A program made the translations under genes and the position numbers. A DNA stretch of 41,797 nt from assembly GCA_018398765.1 (NCBI GenBank), contig JAHBMJ010000433.1:1-41797 (forward strand), written 5' to 3'. Source of the DNA: Chromera velia. Its lineage: Eukaryota; Sar; Chromeraceae. The notes under the pieces are model-generated. The model did not search any database. It saw only the letters and a list, made by a program, of their open reading frames with translations, and was not told the DNA's origin. The stretch's first letter is position 1; the number at the start of each line of letters is the position of its first letter. This document shows, piece after piece, positions 1 to 14,387 of this stretch.

Positions 1-29
1 ACACACAGACACACACACACACACACTCA

Positions 30-64
<35 letters not shown>

Positions 65-131
65 GCACAGACACACACACACGCACACACGCACACACGC
101 ACACACGCACACACGCACACACGCACAGACG
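1..131. repeat. (CA)n tract at the left edge
   Basis: Nearly pure CA with scattered GCA units. It lies in the intron after the giant-gene exon ending at 195. Confidence 0.9.
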
Positions 132-3100
132 CATACACAAATCCGCATGCAGCCCGACCACCCCCCCCTAAGCACGTCCGGTGGCAATACTCACCTGAGT
201 AAGACGGCACTTGAGATGGCTTGCAGAAGCACCCATAGAGTTTCCAGAACAAAGAATACAAGAACGCTCACGGAGTGTTCAGACAGAACGACTGCAGGTC
301 GACGTCTGCACAGTCTCACTCTCCCTTCCCTTTCTTCGTCTGCCCAGCTGTTGGATGACTCCGTTTCTGTGCGGACTTTCGAGTCTCGAAAGGCTTCCCA
401 CTCCCCTGTTGCAACACCTAGAAGAGAGAGATACGTGAGAAGAAGACACACCCACAAACCGCAAAGAACATACTGCGCAATCTTCTCGAGGCGTAGTCTT
501 CTCACGTACACGCTAACGCAATCGGACCGACGCAACTTCACAGGGGGAGAGCCGACCCCCAAAGCTGGGCCGAAATTAAAGTACGTCAGTCGACCTGCAA
601 AGTCAGAATCCAACTGACTCGCCTCTCGTCTCAGTGCACTTCCCCGCACACCTTTTTTTGTGGGGTCTTTCATCCTACCGGTAGGGGATGAGCCCTGAGA
701 GGATCTTCGCTCCTTCTTTACGTCGTCTGTATACCTCCGGTCTTCATTTTCAGTGACTGACAAGGGATGACTGAACAGTGCGGCGTCTGACCATACATGT
801 GCACACAGAGGACGCACCAACGTTCCAACTACCAAGAGACAGGACAGAAATCCGATCAGCGCTTTGAGTCCGGCAGCTGGGCAGAAGGAAAAGAGGTCCA
901 TTCCTGCGGGGAGATGAAACTGCGAAGGGGCAGTGGAGAGCGTTACTGGCCTCTCAGGGGTGTGAAAGTCGTCGCTCTCCCCCAGGAGTATGGTTGTTGC
1001 GTTGAAAACGAAGCAGATGAGGAAGGTACCAATCGCTCGACAGACCCACAGAAGCGCGTCCGTCAACGGTGAGACGTCATTCTGCAGCCACACGTGTGAC
1101 CAGTGGGCCATACGCAGAACGACATGGCCCGTCTCCAGCGATCTCCTGCAGACACATGAGTTTATACGGAGCTCACGAACAGGCGAAACACCACTCAGGT
1201 TCCTTCAGGTAAAAGAAGCAGCAAAGCAAAGACACAAGCGAAAAATGCAGCACGGCTTGGGAGCCGAGACACTTTGTGGGACAACAGCGTGCTCAAAAAG
1301 TGAGCAGAGAGCTGACTGACCAAAAGGCCCCGAAGGATCCCCAGAGCACCCACCGAGTGCTGCAGGTGGATACAATCATCTGAAGTGTGAACAGGTACAC
1401 AAACACATACACACAGATCTGGTCTACCCACGCACACAACTATTCGGAGCTTTCCAACACGCGCTCGCCCATACCTTCCACAGCGCATGCATGCATGAAT
1501 TCGTCGATGTAAAATAGAGAGGAAGGCTTCTTGAAAGAATCCGTCGCAGGCAGAAACATGACGCCCGGGAGAGACTTGCAAGACAGCCTTTGCCTGGGTA
1601 GTATGCATCCTCCAGTCATCAATCACGCTTTGCGATTTTGCGTCGCGCGTCGAGGTGAAGCCTTCCTTCACAGAGAGCGAACCAATCTTGTCGTTCTCCA
1701 TGCAGTATTAAAGACAGACAGACAACCAATTGATTCACAATGGATTAGAATCACCCTGTTGTCCTTTCATGCACACTTACCGAAGGGGAAGCGTTCCTGC
1801 TTTGGCCACACTCTGGGGGGCGACGATTGCCATTTTGGATCTCCACTTCAATCGTCGAGCGTGTCCGCTCTTTTCCTGAGCGTCGATCGCCCGAACAATG
1901 TGGTCTCTCTGCATCTTCACAGCACGCAGCACGGCCGAGATTCTGCGACTCTTGTGAGATCTACGTCGTGCAACTGACGAGCCTTCCTCTGCTGCTGGTG
2001 ATGGTGCACTTTGCTCTACTTTTGGATCGGTCAGCTGCTGAGATCTAGAGGAAAGGAGGGGGGAGGGGAAAAATCGGGAACCCTGGAAAGCCCTGACAGA
2101 TGGAGAAATAGTGGGGGAAGCAGTTGAGGAGTCACCCACTTTCCTCACAAGAGGCGAACCTTCGTCTTCATCTTCGATCTCAACTTCTTCTTCCTCGATT
2201 TCCTTCACCTGTTTTTCTTTTTCGTCTCTCGCTCTTGCCTCAGAAGGGGAAGCTGCAACTGAAGCTTTTGGTGCTGCCTCTTCTTCCTTGATACTCCTGG
2301 AATTGTCTTCCTCCTGTTCATCGTCCCGTAAGCCGATGACCTGTTTGAGCATCTCCAAGTGCTCAAAAAGGCTGTCGTTGTCCGACTCGGGGTCTGCTTT
2401 GTCTGTCTGGCTGTCTTCTTCTTCTTCTTCTTCTTTGGGTACCTTCTTCCATCCCTCCTGGCCCCTTCCACCCTTTTGTCCTTTAAAGTTCTTAGGCGAG
2501 AGACGTTCGACCTGCTGTCTGAGACTCTCAAAAAAGTTTGGGGAGCGATCGCTCCAGCGAGGGGGGCGAATCGGGGAAGACGGGGAAGCAGCGGAAGAGG
2601 GGGAGGGTTCCCTTGGCTTCCTTTGAGGTGAAATGACAGGGGATGCTACATACCCTGGAAGTGAGGATGGCGCTACCGTTGCTGTGGAGCAATCGGGGGA
2701 CGAAGTGTCCTCACTCCATAACGAAGATGAAAGAGAAGAAGAAAATTTCAGTTTTTGAGGAGATGACGCAGAGACAGAGGATGCAAAAGTGTCGCTCGAC
2801 TGGACGCCGGGGGCACTTGCATTTGCCTTAATTCGCCTCCAGACTTCGCCTCTGTGCCATGAGACAATCCGGAAACCGGGAAGTCCCAAATCGTGAGCCC
2901 ATGTCGCAAGCTCAGTATCCATCTGCTGCCACAAGAGCTTCTGCCTTCTCTCCCGACTCTCGAGATACCCTTTCATCTTCACCGACGTTTGGAGATAGTT
3001 GACCTCACGGAGGCGGGAAAGCCGACGCGCGTCGACAAACGCCAAAGTCTTTTCCCGGAGGCGTAAACGTCGACAGCAAACTGCGCAAGGGGACTCAGAA

Positions 3101-6100
3101 ACCCAACGAGCGAGACGCTTATAATGCCCTCTGAATTCTTCCTTTTTCCCTTTCCCAGCGTTCCCTTCGACGTTTTGTGCTGCTTGCCCCCCCCTGTCTG
3201 CTGAATTGATTTCTTTCCGTGCCTCCTGGAAGGCAACAACGCGTCGAGCACTGAAGAAGGAGGAGAGCCGTTGTCGGTGCTCTTTTGAACCAAGGACCTG
3301 CTCGATGGTGGCAGAAAGAAGCTGTCCGTCTGGTCGATCTGCGACTTTGGCCTCTGAGAGTGCTGTGGGTGCTTTTTGATGGGGGGAACTCTTTGAGTGG
3401 ACGGCACTCAGGGGAGGGTTTACTTTCTTCTCCACGCCGCGTGAGCTGCAAGCATCCAGGACCGGAAAGGAGAATAGAAGAATACAAACACGCACACAGA
3501 CAGACGAGAAGCACAAAGGACTCGGCTTCTGCTGGAAAGCTTGAAAGCGAAAGGCAGACGAATCCGAGAAGGGAAGCACAGAAAAGTGTGCCAAGAAAGG
3601 ACAAGCCTGTCTGGCAACATTTTGCATGCACACAAACCCCCAGTGCAATCCTTTTCCCGATTCCCTTTTACAAACGAAAGGGGGCCGAAGGGCATTCCGA
3701 CAGCCCCCTCTGAGACAAGAGTCGCATGCACAGCCCCTTCTACTGCAATTTCACAGATCCGTCTTGCAGTCTCACTGGGCTGGCTGACATCAGGATGAAG
3801 CCTGTGAAGGCAGAGAGAAGAGCCACAAGAAGAACCCAGAGCCACAGCACCGCCAGAGCCCCAGGCAAGATATCACCTGGCAGCGTGGAGGCGGACTGAG
3901 CATCTCCGGCGATTGGAGGGTGACTCGGAGGTGGGATGTACTGCACGGAAGAGAAAGAGACAAGCAAAGACAGAGAGAAACACGACAAAAGAAGGGGGAA
4001 GAAAAAAACAGAGAGGAACAGAGACGCATCGAGATTTGGAGACGGAGGGAAAGAGTAAGAAGGTGCTCCTTGTGAATCGACGAAACTGGGTAGCATGGAT
4101 CAAAAAGCCATTCGGGAATTTTCTTCATGCACTCCTTCAATGAAACATCCACAACTTGTTGTCGGATCAAGAAAACATCTATTCAGTCCTTCCGTCCCTT
4201 CCCCTCCTCTCTCTTAATTCGGATTTTCAATTTTCTCTCTACCTCCTTCTCACCCTTTGGACCGCCATCAGCGTAGTGGACAACGATCGAAGAGCACACG
4301 CGCACCACCATTCCCCTTTGTCCTTGTCGTACCAGAATCGACAGCCTGAAAAGAAAAAGGAAAATATATGAAGGCAGAAAAAAACAATGGGACGAGAGGT
4401 GAAAGTTAGAAGTTATTCACTTGCAGAAAAACGAATCGGAAGACGCCAAACGCCAATCGACCATGCAAAACTTCGGCAGCAAATCAGCTCGTCTCCAATG
4501 AAGCATTTGATGTAGGGGTGCGGCTCGTCTCGCTCCAACCATACAAACGCTCAGTCCTGTTTTCTTTTTGGGTCCCCCCTCCTATCCATGTGCGCTCTAA
4601 GGCTGTCAGGGCTCGATCCTGGGTCTGCAACACGGCAACCCCTCGTTTGTCGTTTATTGTACTCTGATCAATCGCCCTTCCGTCTGATCCTGTCTTTATT
4701 GTACTCTGATCAATCCCCCTTCCGTCTGATCCTGTCACCCCTCACGCGCGGGGAGCGACTTGATCGACCTCCTCCAACTTCTGTTAATTCCCTTTGAACC
4801 TTGAGAGAGAGAAAAGACTTCGGCTTGCTTGCACTTGCTTGAGGCCAAACCCTGACAGGCTCAGAAATCGGACACTTGGCTGCATGACTGACCGACCGAC
4901 CGACCGACCGGAATTCGTCCAAACTTCCGCCTGCAAAGTCCAGAAACGAAGTACAAAGACGTCCAGAGCAATCACAACAGTTCATGCACGGTCGGCCAAG
5001 GCCAGCACGATACCGGAACGCAACAGTATTTACAGCGATTCAGTAGGAAAAATCTGGGATGGTTTGGGGGAGAGAGCGGAGCTCTCTTCCTCGTCCACCC
5101 ACTCAAATGGCCTAGTTCCGCAATGAGCTCAGAGCTTTCGCTCAGAGTACAAGAAAGGATGCATTTTCTGTTTGTCTTTTGTAGCTGCGTGTGTGAGTCT
5201 CTCTCTGATTGCGCACACTCTTCCCAACCGAACCTCTCTTCCTCCCCCTAGCTGACTGACCTGAACATCCACCTGCGCGCACTCGAGAATCCATTCTCCT
5301 CCCTCAATCCCCAACCCAAAGGAACCGCGGTCGGATTCCAAAATTCTCCTCTGCTCAAGAACGGAGCTCTGGTCAGGGCCCAAGGACCGAATCCGCACTG
5401 CTCCCGCCCCATCTTTCAGTTCCTCTTCAGATACGCGTACGTCTTCCTCCGAGGCGGCGAGCCACGACGACGTTTCTGTCAGCCTCCTAAAGTTTGATCG
5501 CGCACCACCCGCACGAGAAGCCCCAAATTGTGACGCCCTGACGAGAGGAACTTTTCCAGATCCCACCACCCGTTTCTGCTGCCTCGCCTGCACCCTCACG
5601 AATCTGGACACAGAGGATCGAGGGAAGAGAAGGAGGAGGGGACAGGGAATGCTTTAGGCAAGCTTGAGGCGACATTGAACATACACGATGCCGTCCCGAC
5701 GAGTGATGACTCCATTTCTCTTTTTCAGCGTAATTCCGACAAAGACACGAAGTCGAAAAAGAAGAAGCACAATGGACAACTTGCTGAGTCGCCGATTTTT
5801 AGCAAAACAGAATGGTGACGCCGCGAGAGATGGCATGACTGTTTTTTTGTCGTGTACTGGTCATCTGCTCCAAGAGCATCGCAAAATCTAGGGTGCATTG
5901 ATCTAGAGAGCGAGAGAACTTCAAAAGAGAGAGGCGGAAAGGAAGAGAGGGGGCTTGATTGTCGAAGCATTGACCTTGTTGCCCCTTCCACGATAAATCC
6001 ACCTTCTCTCGTCCGATCTCCCGCATAGGGGTGTGGGTTGTTTGCAGAAGTGAGAAGCACGAGGCTTCTTCGACCTGTGGCCGCACCCGCCTCCCCAACA

Positions 6101-7098
6101 AAGGGAGTCTGCTCCCTATCGATCGCGCCGAGAAGGGACTGCCACGTCGGGGGGGAAGTATCTCGGAACTCGCCTCTTACTGGCGTCGCTGCAATTAACA
6201 CCAAAGCATGTATATACGAGTTGATAAGTTGGAAGCCGTGTGTGAGTGCCAATGAATCACGAGACATAACACACGCAAGACTGAAAAATTGGGGCCAAAG
6301 CGTGAGACAACAGTCAGGCAGACCTTCTGTTGAGTACATTCTCTCAGTCTCTACTGCCTTTTTCGGTCGCCGCTTTGCCTTACAGTCCCTCCCACACCAT
6401 TGGAGCACAAACGAATTGAGGCTTTCTCTTTTTGAGGTGAACTGGAGACTGCCATTCGACACTGCAATTTAAGCGAATTGGAGCGAAGGGACAAGTCCGA
6501 CAGGACTATCAGACGAGACCGTTGCGTGATGTAATTGTCACCATCGCCCATGGGGGGTCAAAAAGGGGAGTCTGTCCCTTCCGCATTGCCGTACAAAGTA
6601 CACATGGGCCCGCGTCCCAACAACCCACTCGCCAAGCAACCTACCCAGAATTTCATCCGCACTGTTCATGACAAGGTTGACCGACACCGAACCCGTCTGT
6701 GCGCTCATGGAAGTGTAGTCCGGCCCGTACACGGAGATGTGCAGCATCAGACCAGAGGGATCGGAATTTTCCAGAGAAACCTCGCCTCCGGACTCGGACA
6801 GCTCCGCAATCAGATCCGCTGCATGCATGCAGAACGATCATGAACGCCCAGTCAAAGAAGGTGCACTGCATGTCGAAGAGGGGACGCGACAATCTGAACC
6901 GACGATTTAATTCAGTCTGCATGCAGGTGTCCCCTGGAGGGAAGGGAACCGAGTTGGCAGGAAAGTTCATGCTGACACACTTGAGATCTCAGACCGAGTA
7001 CGGTGAGGGCCGCTGCGGGAATTCGGAAGAATGCGCCGACGCGAGGTGGATTGACGAGCGGAAGGACAAGGAGAGAAGGAAACGTGCGCGCGCGAAAG

Positions 7099-7142
<44 letters not shown>

Positions 7143-8035
7143 GCCGACTGACTAAGGAAATCGAAAGAATCGAGAAGTGCAATCACCTCAGCGTCAGATT
7201 CCTGCATGTATGTAAGCAGCAGAGACGGCGATAATACCACATCAATATGCACTGCAGCTGCAGCTGCTGTGCGGCGGCAATATTGAGAGTCAGATGTGAT
7301 GGAGCAACTCTCGCAAGGAAAAGGAGACAAAAACATGAGCACTGTTCCCAGGAAATAAATGATGAGCTGAAAAGGCTTTGACAACCAAGTCAAATCGAAA
7401 GCAGGGAAACCGTCCGAAGCAGAGAGAATCCATTGATTGGCAGACTAAGTGGCAAACGGACTGACAGGAAACGACGAGGTTCCCTGGAGGTTGTCTAAGA
7501 GGATCGAGGAGACGGCCTCCAGTTGGGAAGCAGGCGTCAGGAGAGAGAGGCACACCTCCAGCTTGGAGTCCAGAATTTCAAACGCCAGCTCTCGGGCCTG
7601 CATGAGCGAGCAGTTGTTCGGACAGGTCATGCAATACAGCCAGAAACACACATGAAGCATTCGGCAGCTCTCCACATATCAAACACAGAAAGAACTGCGC
7701 ATCCATCGACACGACAAAAAGAAGTAAGCGTAACAGTCGAAAAGTCAGAAGGGCGACTCGCCCCGGCACTGTAGTTATAAAATGTTTTTCGCGACTGCCA
7801 ACTTCTCTGTGACTGCACTGCTTCAAAGGAAAGAGAGAGAATACGCGCAGAGCCAGTCGGCAAATGCCGGCCGGTGTAAGGTCCTCTCCCTCTCTCTGTC
7901 TCTCTCTCTGTCCATGCAAGAGCGCACCGAATTCTCTGCGATCCGACTTTTCTCCGCATTGTAACTCTCCCTGATCTGCTCGGCGCTCGAAGTGGCATTG
8001 CAGATCTCCCGTACCTGCATACATGTGGACATTCC

Positions 8036-8070
<35 letters not shown>

Positions 8071-8641
8071 ATGTGAGTGTGTGTGTGGTTGTCTATGTGT
8101 GTAGGTATTGACCGGCACACCCCAGTTGACAACCAGGTTCATCTGCGCAGCGACTACAGACTCACGAGGTCCGTTGTCGGCGTTGTCCCAGATTATTGAA
8201 TGACAAGAGCAAAGGACAGGAGATTGATTGGTGAAGGCACGAGGAAAACGACGCAAAAAACTGAAGACGGAAAAGTCAAAAGAGGGAATGGCAGGACGAC
8301 ACTAGCCGGAAAGCGAAACGAGGAGGCCGCCTCTCCTTAATTGTTCGTTTGCGGCTGACCTCAAAGAGTTGAGGTTCTGCAAGAGGGAACACACAGCCGG
8401 AAAAGAGGGAGAGGGAGCATACAGCTTGAGAGGAAGAAGTGAGGGAGGGACCTGAATGGGTATGCAGGGTTCGATGGATCTTCAATCTGGAGTGTCCATC
8501 CAAAGGGGGTCATATCACCGTGAAGTTAAAGAACAAAGAAGAAAGACGAGTCATATTGTCTGTTTGACTGCATGCCTCTCTCTCTCTCTCTTTCTTTCAT
8601 TCTCTCTTTCTTTTTTTCTTTCTTTCTTTCTTTCTTTCTTC

Positions 8642-8672
<31 letters not shown>

Positions 8673-11600
8673 TCGTGCTTTCGTGCTTTCGTGCTCTCTC
8701 GCTGCAAATGTGTCCCACCTTCACAGACGACCCCGCTGCCAGTTAGTGGAGAGGTGCAAGAGCAGGAGAAGCTCCCCCCTGTGTTGGAACAAGTTGCCTC
8801 AGCGTGACAGTTGTGAGTGTTGAGGGTACACTCGTCCAAGTCTGCAGATGTGAGTGGACAAAAATATGAGGATCGAAGGATCAAAGAATCTATTTCTGTT
8901 TCTTTTAACTTCATTGACTTCTGCCATCACAAAGAAACAGCTAAAAAGGGGGGATTTCGCCAAAAAGGAGGCTGCACAACGGACCGCGATGATTGATGTG
9001 CTATGTGAAGGAACTGCCATAGCCAATCACGGTCTTTTTTCGGCTTCATCTTTTCAAAACCCTACACAGAGAAGCTCGAAGCGCTGCAGACACCTACCTG
9101 TGCAAGTCGAAATGCCGTCCCCAGAGTACCCCGTGTTACAGGCGCAGGCAAAGGACCCATCGGAGTTCGTGCACGTGCCCAGAGAGTCACAATTGTGGGT
9201 GCTCAGGGAACACTCATCCTGGTCTGCACGTCAGAGTACGTCGATCATGTCAGTGATTGACCAAAGGAGAGGTGCGGGATGGGGAGGGAAGCATGCGTCA
9301 ACGTTCTAGAAATTTAAATTTGTTGGAGAACAACCGACTGCGAACAACCGCGCCGTCACGAGTGACAGGAATATGCGGCAAGAATCACAGCCGCTGTTGA
9401 CATGCAGAGAAAACGCCAGCCGATCCTCAAAGCATCCTGCGTAGCATTAGATCTGCCTCCAGTGGTGTAAGAATTGCTTCCCAACGCAAAACACGTCACA
9501 ATGTGCAACGCACTGCGTTTTGTTGGGAAATGTCTTTCTTCTTTTTCGCCCCTATGAGCCCATCCAGCTGAAAGCTCGCGTTTTGTTGTTTCTTTTTCCT
9601 TTCCAAATTTGGCGGCCCCGCGCACCTGCACAGCTGACGCCGTCTCCAGAGAACCCAGTGTTGCAGGAACAACCGAAGCTGCCCGCAGAGTTGGCACACG
9701 TCGCGTTGGCATGGCAGTTGTCGAAGCTGATTGCACATTCATCAACGTCTGCATTCATACACCACAGGAATTAAGAGGAAGTGTAGAGCTAGGGGGAAAG
9801 AGGGGAAGAATTTTTTCGCTTCTGCTTAAGCAAGCGGCTGGACACGAAGCACTTGAGGGGCATAAGATCTGTTTTGAGATCGACTCAAGACTGGAGAAGC
9901 AAGAGCTGCAGGCCAACCAGAGCACGCCAGGCCAGTTCCAGTGTATCCTGCGTTGCACGCACAAGTGAAACTTCCAGCTGTGTTCGTGCACGTCCCGTCT
10001 GTGTGGCAGTTGTGCACCGACGTTCCGCACTCGTCGATGTCTGCAAGACGCACGACGTACAGAAGACACAGATCGTTTCTGGTTGGATTTTGATACAAAA
10101 AACCAAACGACTGAACGGGGAAAAGGCCCCTCACTAGCACTCTAATTCCTGCAGAAAAATTCAATAGACATTTTCGAGGGCATCAAAAATGAAGTTTGAC
10201 TTTCGAACAATCACTGCACTGAAGAAGACAACAGACACAAAACAAGAAAAGAAACGATAGACAAATCAAACAGACGACCAACCAACCAATCTTCCGACCC
10301 ACCTGAACAAGTCAGACCGTCTCCAGAATACCCGTTGTTGCATGCGCACGTGAAGCTGCCTCCGGTGTTTGTGCACGTAGCGAGGGCATTGCAGTTGTCG
10401 GTTGCCGTCCCACACTCGTCGATATCTGCAAGCGCGTCAACGGGCAGGAGACCTTTCAGAGTGTTCACTCTTACCGTTTCAAGTGAGGAGACCTAGCACC
10501 AAACGTGTTCATCCCCTCGCAATGCTGCCATGGGTTTGTGGCAAGTTCAGATGCTAGTTCAGATATTCTGCTTAAGATGCCCAATTACATACCAGAGCAA
10601 GCCAGGCCAGTTCCGGTGTAACCTCCGTTGCACGCACAAGTGAAACTTCCAGCCGTGTTTGTGCACGTCCCGTCTGTGTGACAGTCATGGACTGAAGTTC
10701 CGCACTCGTCGATGTCTGCAAGCGCCGTACATGAAGGAGACGGTTCGGTTCTGCTTTTGTTCGGATATAAAGCTTCAAAGGACAAATCCCACGCACAGCG
10801 GCGCACTTGCTTCTACAGCTTTGATCGGCACATTGCAGGGAACCAAAGGTGACATTCTGTTGAACACGTGATCTCCCAAAAAGAAAGCAAAAGGCCAAAC
10901 GGCAAATCTACGACCCACCTGAACAAGTCAGACCGTCTCCAGAATACCCGTTGTTGCATGCGCACGTGAAGCTGCCTCCGGTGTTTGTGCACGTAGCGAG
11001 GGCATTGCAGTTGTCGGTTGCCGTCCCACACTCGTCGATATCTGCAGGCGCATCAACGGGCAAAAGATCTTTCAGGGATGCCGCTTTCACCTCGTGAACT
11101 ACAGAAAGCCTATCGCTTAGCCTCACGAAACATTGGCGGAACGGAGAAGAGGCAGTTGCGTTGCGTGCGTGTCTCACTGACGGCCGGGTCCGTCGGCTCA
11201 AAGGTCTTTGGAGTACATTCATTCACGTACCTGAGCAAGCCAGGCCAGTTCCAGTGTATCCTCCGTTGCACGCACAAGTGAAACTCCCAGCTGTGTTTGT
11301 GCACGTCCCGTCTGTGTGGCAGTTGTGCACCGACGTTCCGCACTCGTCGATGTCTGCAAGCGACGAGGGGGCACCGAGGGTGGAAAAGGTAAGAGAGGAA
11401 CCTGTGAGCGGCCCCAGGGAAAGACCAATGATGTTCATTGAAACAAAATGCAGACAAAGAAACGCATTTGACATTGCTCATTGATATGATATCGATATTT
11501 ACTAGCATGCTGTCCGAGCTTGTGACTTAATTTTTTGCCAAAATGCGCCGCTCATTTGCCGCTTTCCAGAGAATAAAGAACAGAATCAGACCCTTATGCA

Positions 11601-14304
11601 CGGAAAAAGCATCCCACCTGAGCAAGTCACGCCCCCTGCCCCAGAGAATCCGGTGTTGCAGGCACACGTGAAGCTTCCAGCACTGTTTGTGCATGTCGCC
11701 TCGACGTGGCAGTCGTCCACTGATGTCAAGCACTCATCGATATCTGGACGGAAGGTCAAATGCAGGAGGAGACAGACAATACAAACACACGGCGATAGAC
11801 GGCCGAGAAAAAACAAAGGAGCAGACGGCATTCTCCATTGAAAACGAGGTCCAAATATGTAGAAGAAATGCCTCAAACAGCGTTACTGGCTGATTCAGTC
11901 TGCCTCGCATCCGTCCGACTGTATTCAACTGAAAAAAGCCGCAAAGGGCCCCAACGGACTTTCGCATGCATACCTCATATGACGCCAAATTGATGCGTAC
12001 ATGGATGTGTATTTTAGTTGTTTGAATTGAATGACCTGCGCAGTTGACCCCATTGCCTGTGAAACCGCTATTGCAGGAGCAAGTGAAGCTGCCGTCTGTG
12101 TTTGTGCAGGAACCGTCGGTGCTGCAGTCGTGCACTGAAGTTGCACACTCGTCCGGGTCTGCAGGTATGCAGCGCATGCAGTGGAGAATCAGTGAAGGGG
12201 CACGGATGAAAGAAGATGTACGTCAGATCTGCATGGCTCTGGCATGAAGAAGGTCGTCGGTTCTGAATGCGTAGTGTGAGGCTGCTGTCGTTCCCCTCCT
12301 TGCACGGGCACCCGCCTTTCTTGAACGAAGCTCCACTTCATCTGAACAGACCTCAGCCATTCTGCGAAGTTTTTTCGTCCGCGCATGCGCGTCGCTTTGG
12401 TCATGAAAGCGTTTGGGATGAATTGCATGAGGCAAAACAAAGACGATCCTCAGTCGTCCCCAAAGAAAGCAGATCAGCATCCTGACTGACCTGTCGAAAA
12501 CACAACTGGCGACTTGACTGCAGCACTTGGGGCCATTCCGAGCTCCCCGTGTGAGTTTTGCCCGGACACCAAGATTGTGCCGTTGTTGAGTTCGACGAAA
12601 AGAGTCAGAGGGCCAATGGCAACCTGATCGATCAATTGCAGACACGACAGAGAATGAAAAGACGCTTGACAGCCCGATAAATGACCAGCATCCGCTCTCT
12701 CTCTCTCAAATGACTGCCGCGGCAGAAACGGGCAAGGAGAACACAAAGGAAAGGGGAACAAGGGTGGGCGGGCGGATTGTGGATAAGGGAACGTCGCGAA
12801 AGATGGGAGGACAGATGGATTCATGAAAGGAAGGACGAAGAGCGCATGCCAACAGAGAGAGAGACAGAGAGACAGATGGAAGAATGCAAGAAAACCACAT
12901 GTATGCGTACCGACAGACAGACAGACAGACAGACAGACATTGGCAGCGCCTGAAGGAATCCCAGGATATTGTGTCGGTGTGGCCACATCGTTTGTGTCGC
13001 CTGTCCCCATATTCCCTATTTCGTTGTCGCCGAACACCATCACACTCCCGTCGGACATCAGAACGACATTCGAATCATCCGCTGAATACAAAAAGACAGA
13101 CCAGACAGACAGACAGACAGACAGGAAGGCAAGATGGAGATGCGTGGTAAAGAGCAGAAACAGCCCTTGCAGGCAGCTACGTGAGAAAGGGAGCAGAATG
13201 GCGGTCTTGCTGACTGAGGGTTTCAGCCCTCTTTGCTCTGGCGAGGGCGAAATGTGAATACATCTGAAGAAAACTCAAAAAGGGGGAGAAGCTGGGTTCT
13301 CTCACACTCATAAGCTCAACCAAGCACTGTCGCTCTACGTCCTCAAATGACATCATTGTCGTTTGCTTCAACACTTTATGAACCATGCCACGAGCACTTA
13401 TGAAAACCCATGAAATTTGACTGCTTTTTTCATTCTCTTCTGACGTCATACAGAAACGAAGGCAACCAGACCGACCTGCAAATGCCGTCGCGACTCCCGA
13501 TGAGATGATGAGCAAAGGAGAAGACTGGGTGGAACCCGAGGCAGACGTCCCCAGCCGACCGTCAAAATTGGCCCCCATCGAGTACAGCTTCCCGCTGTTG
13601 GTCACGAAGATGCTGTGGTGGGACCCCGAGGAAGCAGACTTGATGGTCTCACCCGAGACTGTCACCTGCACATCACCCTCACAAAAAAATAATCAGTGTG
13701 CACTTACTTGTGCGTATAGACAGATTCAAGCAGGTATTATACCTGGTTCAAACAGATGCGTGAAAGTGCACGCGAACGAAGAGCACTTCTGTGTCTGTGT
13801 TCTCCTTTTGTAGCTGGAACGTTCTTGCATCCAGCTGGAGCTCGCCGTCAAGGCACTTTTCTGTACATGCAGATGTCCTTCCAATGGGCTGCCCTGACTC
13901 ACAAACCTGCGATGGAGTTGACATTTGTGAAGTGTGTCCCAGACCGAGCTGCCCTCGGTCGTTCCGTCCCCAGCTGAACAGTTTCCCGTCGGAGGTCCAC
14001 GCGAGGCTTGAGTCCTCGTCCGTTGCGGCCCCCACTACCGTTTCTGTGTTCAGAGAGGATACTTCTTGGGGAGTGTTAAAGTCTGAAGTACTCCCGAGAC
14101 CTGCGGGCACACCGGGAAGAGAAGACAGGAGGGAAGGTCATATGAAAGTTTGAGTGCTTTCCTTCTTTTCGGGTGAAGGCTTTCGTCTTCAGCAGAATAG
14201 GTTTCGCCAGTCCGAGAGAAAATGAGAGAGACAAACAAACAAAAAGCGAGAGAGATACTGGAACAAAAAGACAGACAGACTATATCAGACAGACAGACTA
14301 TATC

Positions 14305-14335
<31 letters not shown>

Positions 14336-14344
14336 GAGACAGAC

Positions 14345-14387
<43 letters not shown>

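Larger units (their letters stand above)
4909..8376 (-). other. Exon block after the EGF array: stalk/juxtamembrane region of unknown family
   Basis: Phase-consistent exons: 8376-8360 (17 bases), 8142-8113 (possibly longer, from 8260), 8014-7928, 7597-7466, 7201-7153, 6818-6645, 6188-5975, 5783-5685, 5603-5261 and 4930-4909 (22 bases). The protein includes [73 protein letters not shown] and a 114-residue exon ending [14 protein letters not shown]. The order, helical leucine-rich pieces then beta-like pieces before a membrane helix, recalls the region between EGF/REJ modules and the first helix of polycystin-like or adhesion receptors. I could not see a GPS motif or other diagnostic residues, so no family is assigned. 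The segment at 5783-5685 contains a hydrophobic run ([17 protein letters not shown]) that could be a strand or a helix. Confidence 0.6.

Noticed and set aside
4909-8376. REJ, GPS/GAIN or PLAT domains of polycystin-like proteins
   Set aside because: The order of regions recalls polycystins or adhesion receptors, but I could not find the cysteine/tryptophan pattern of a GPS or any PLAT signature in the readable exons.
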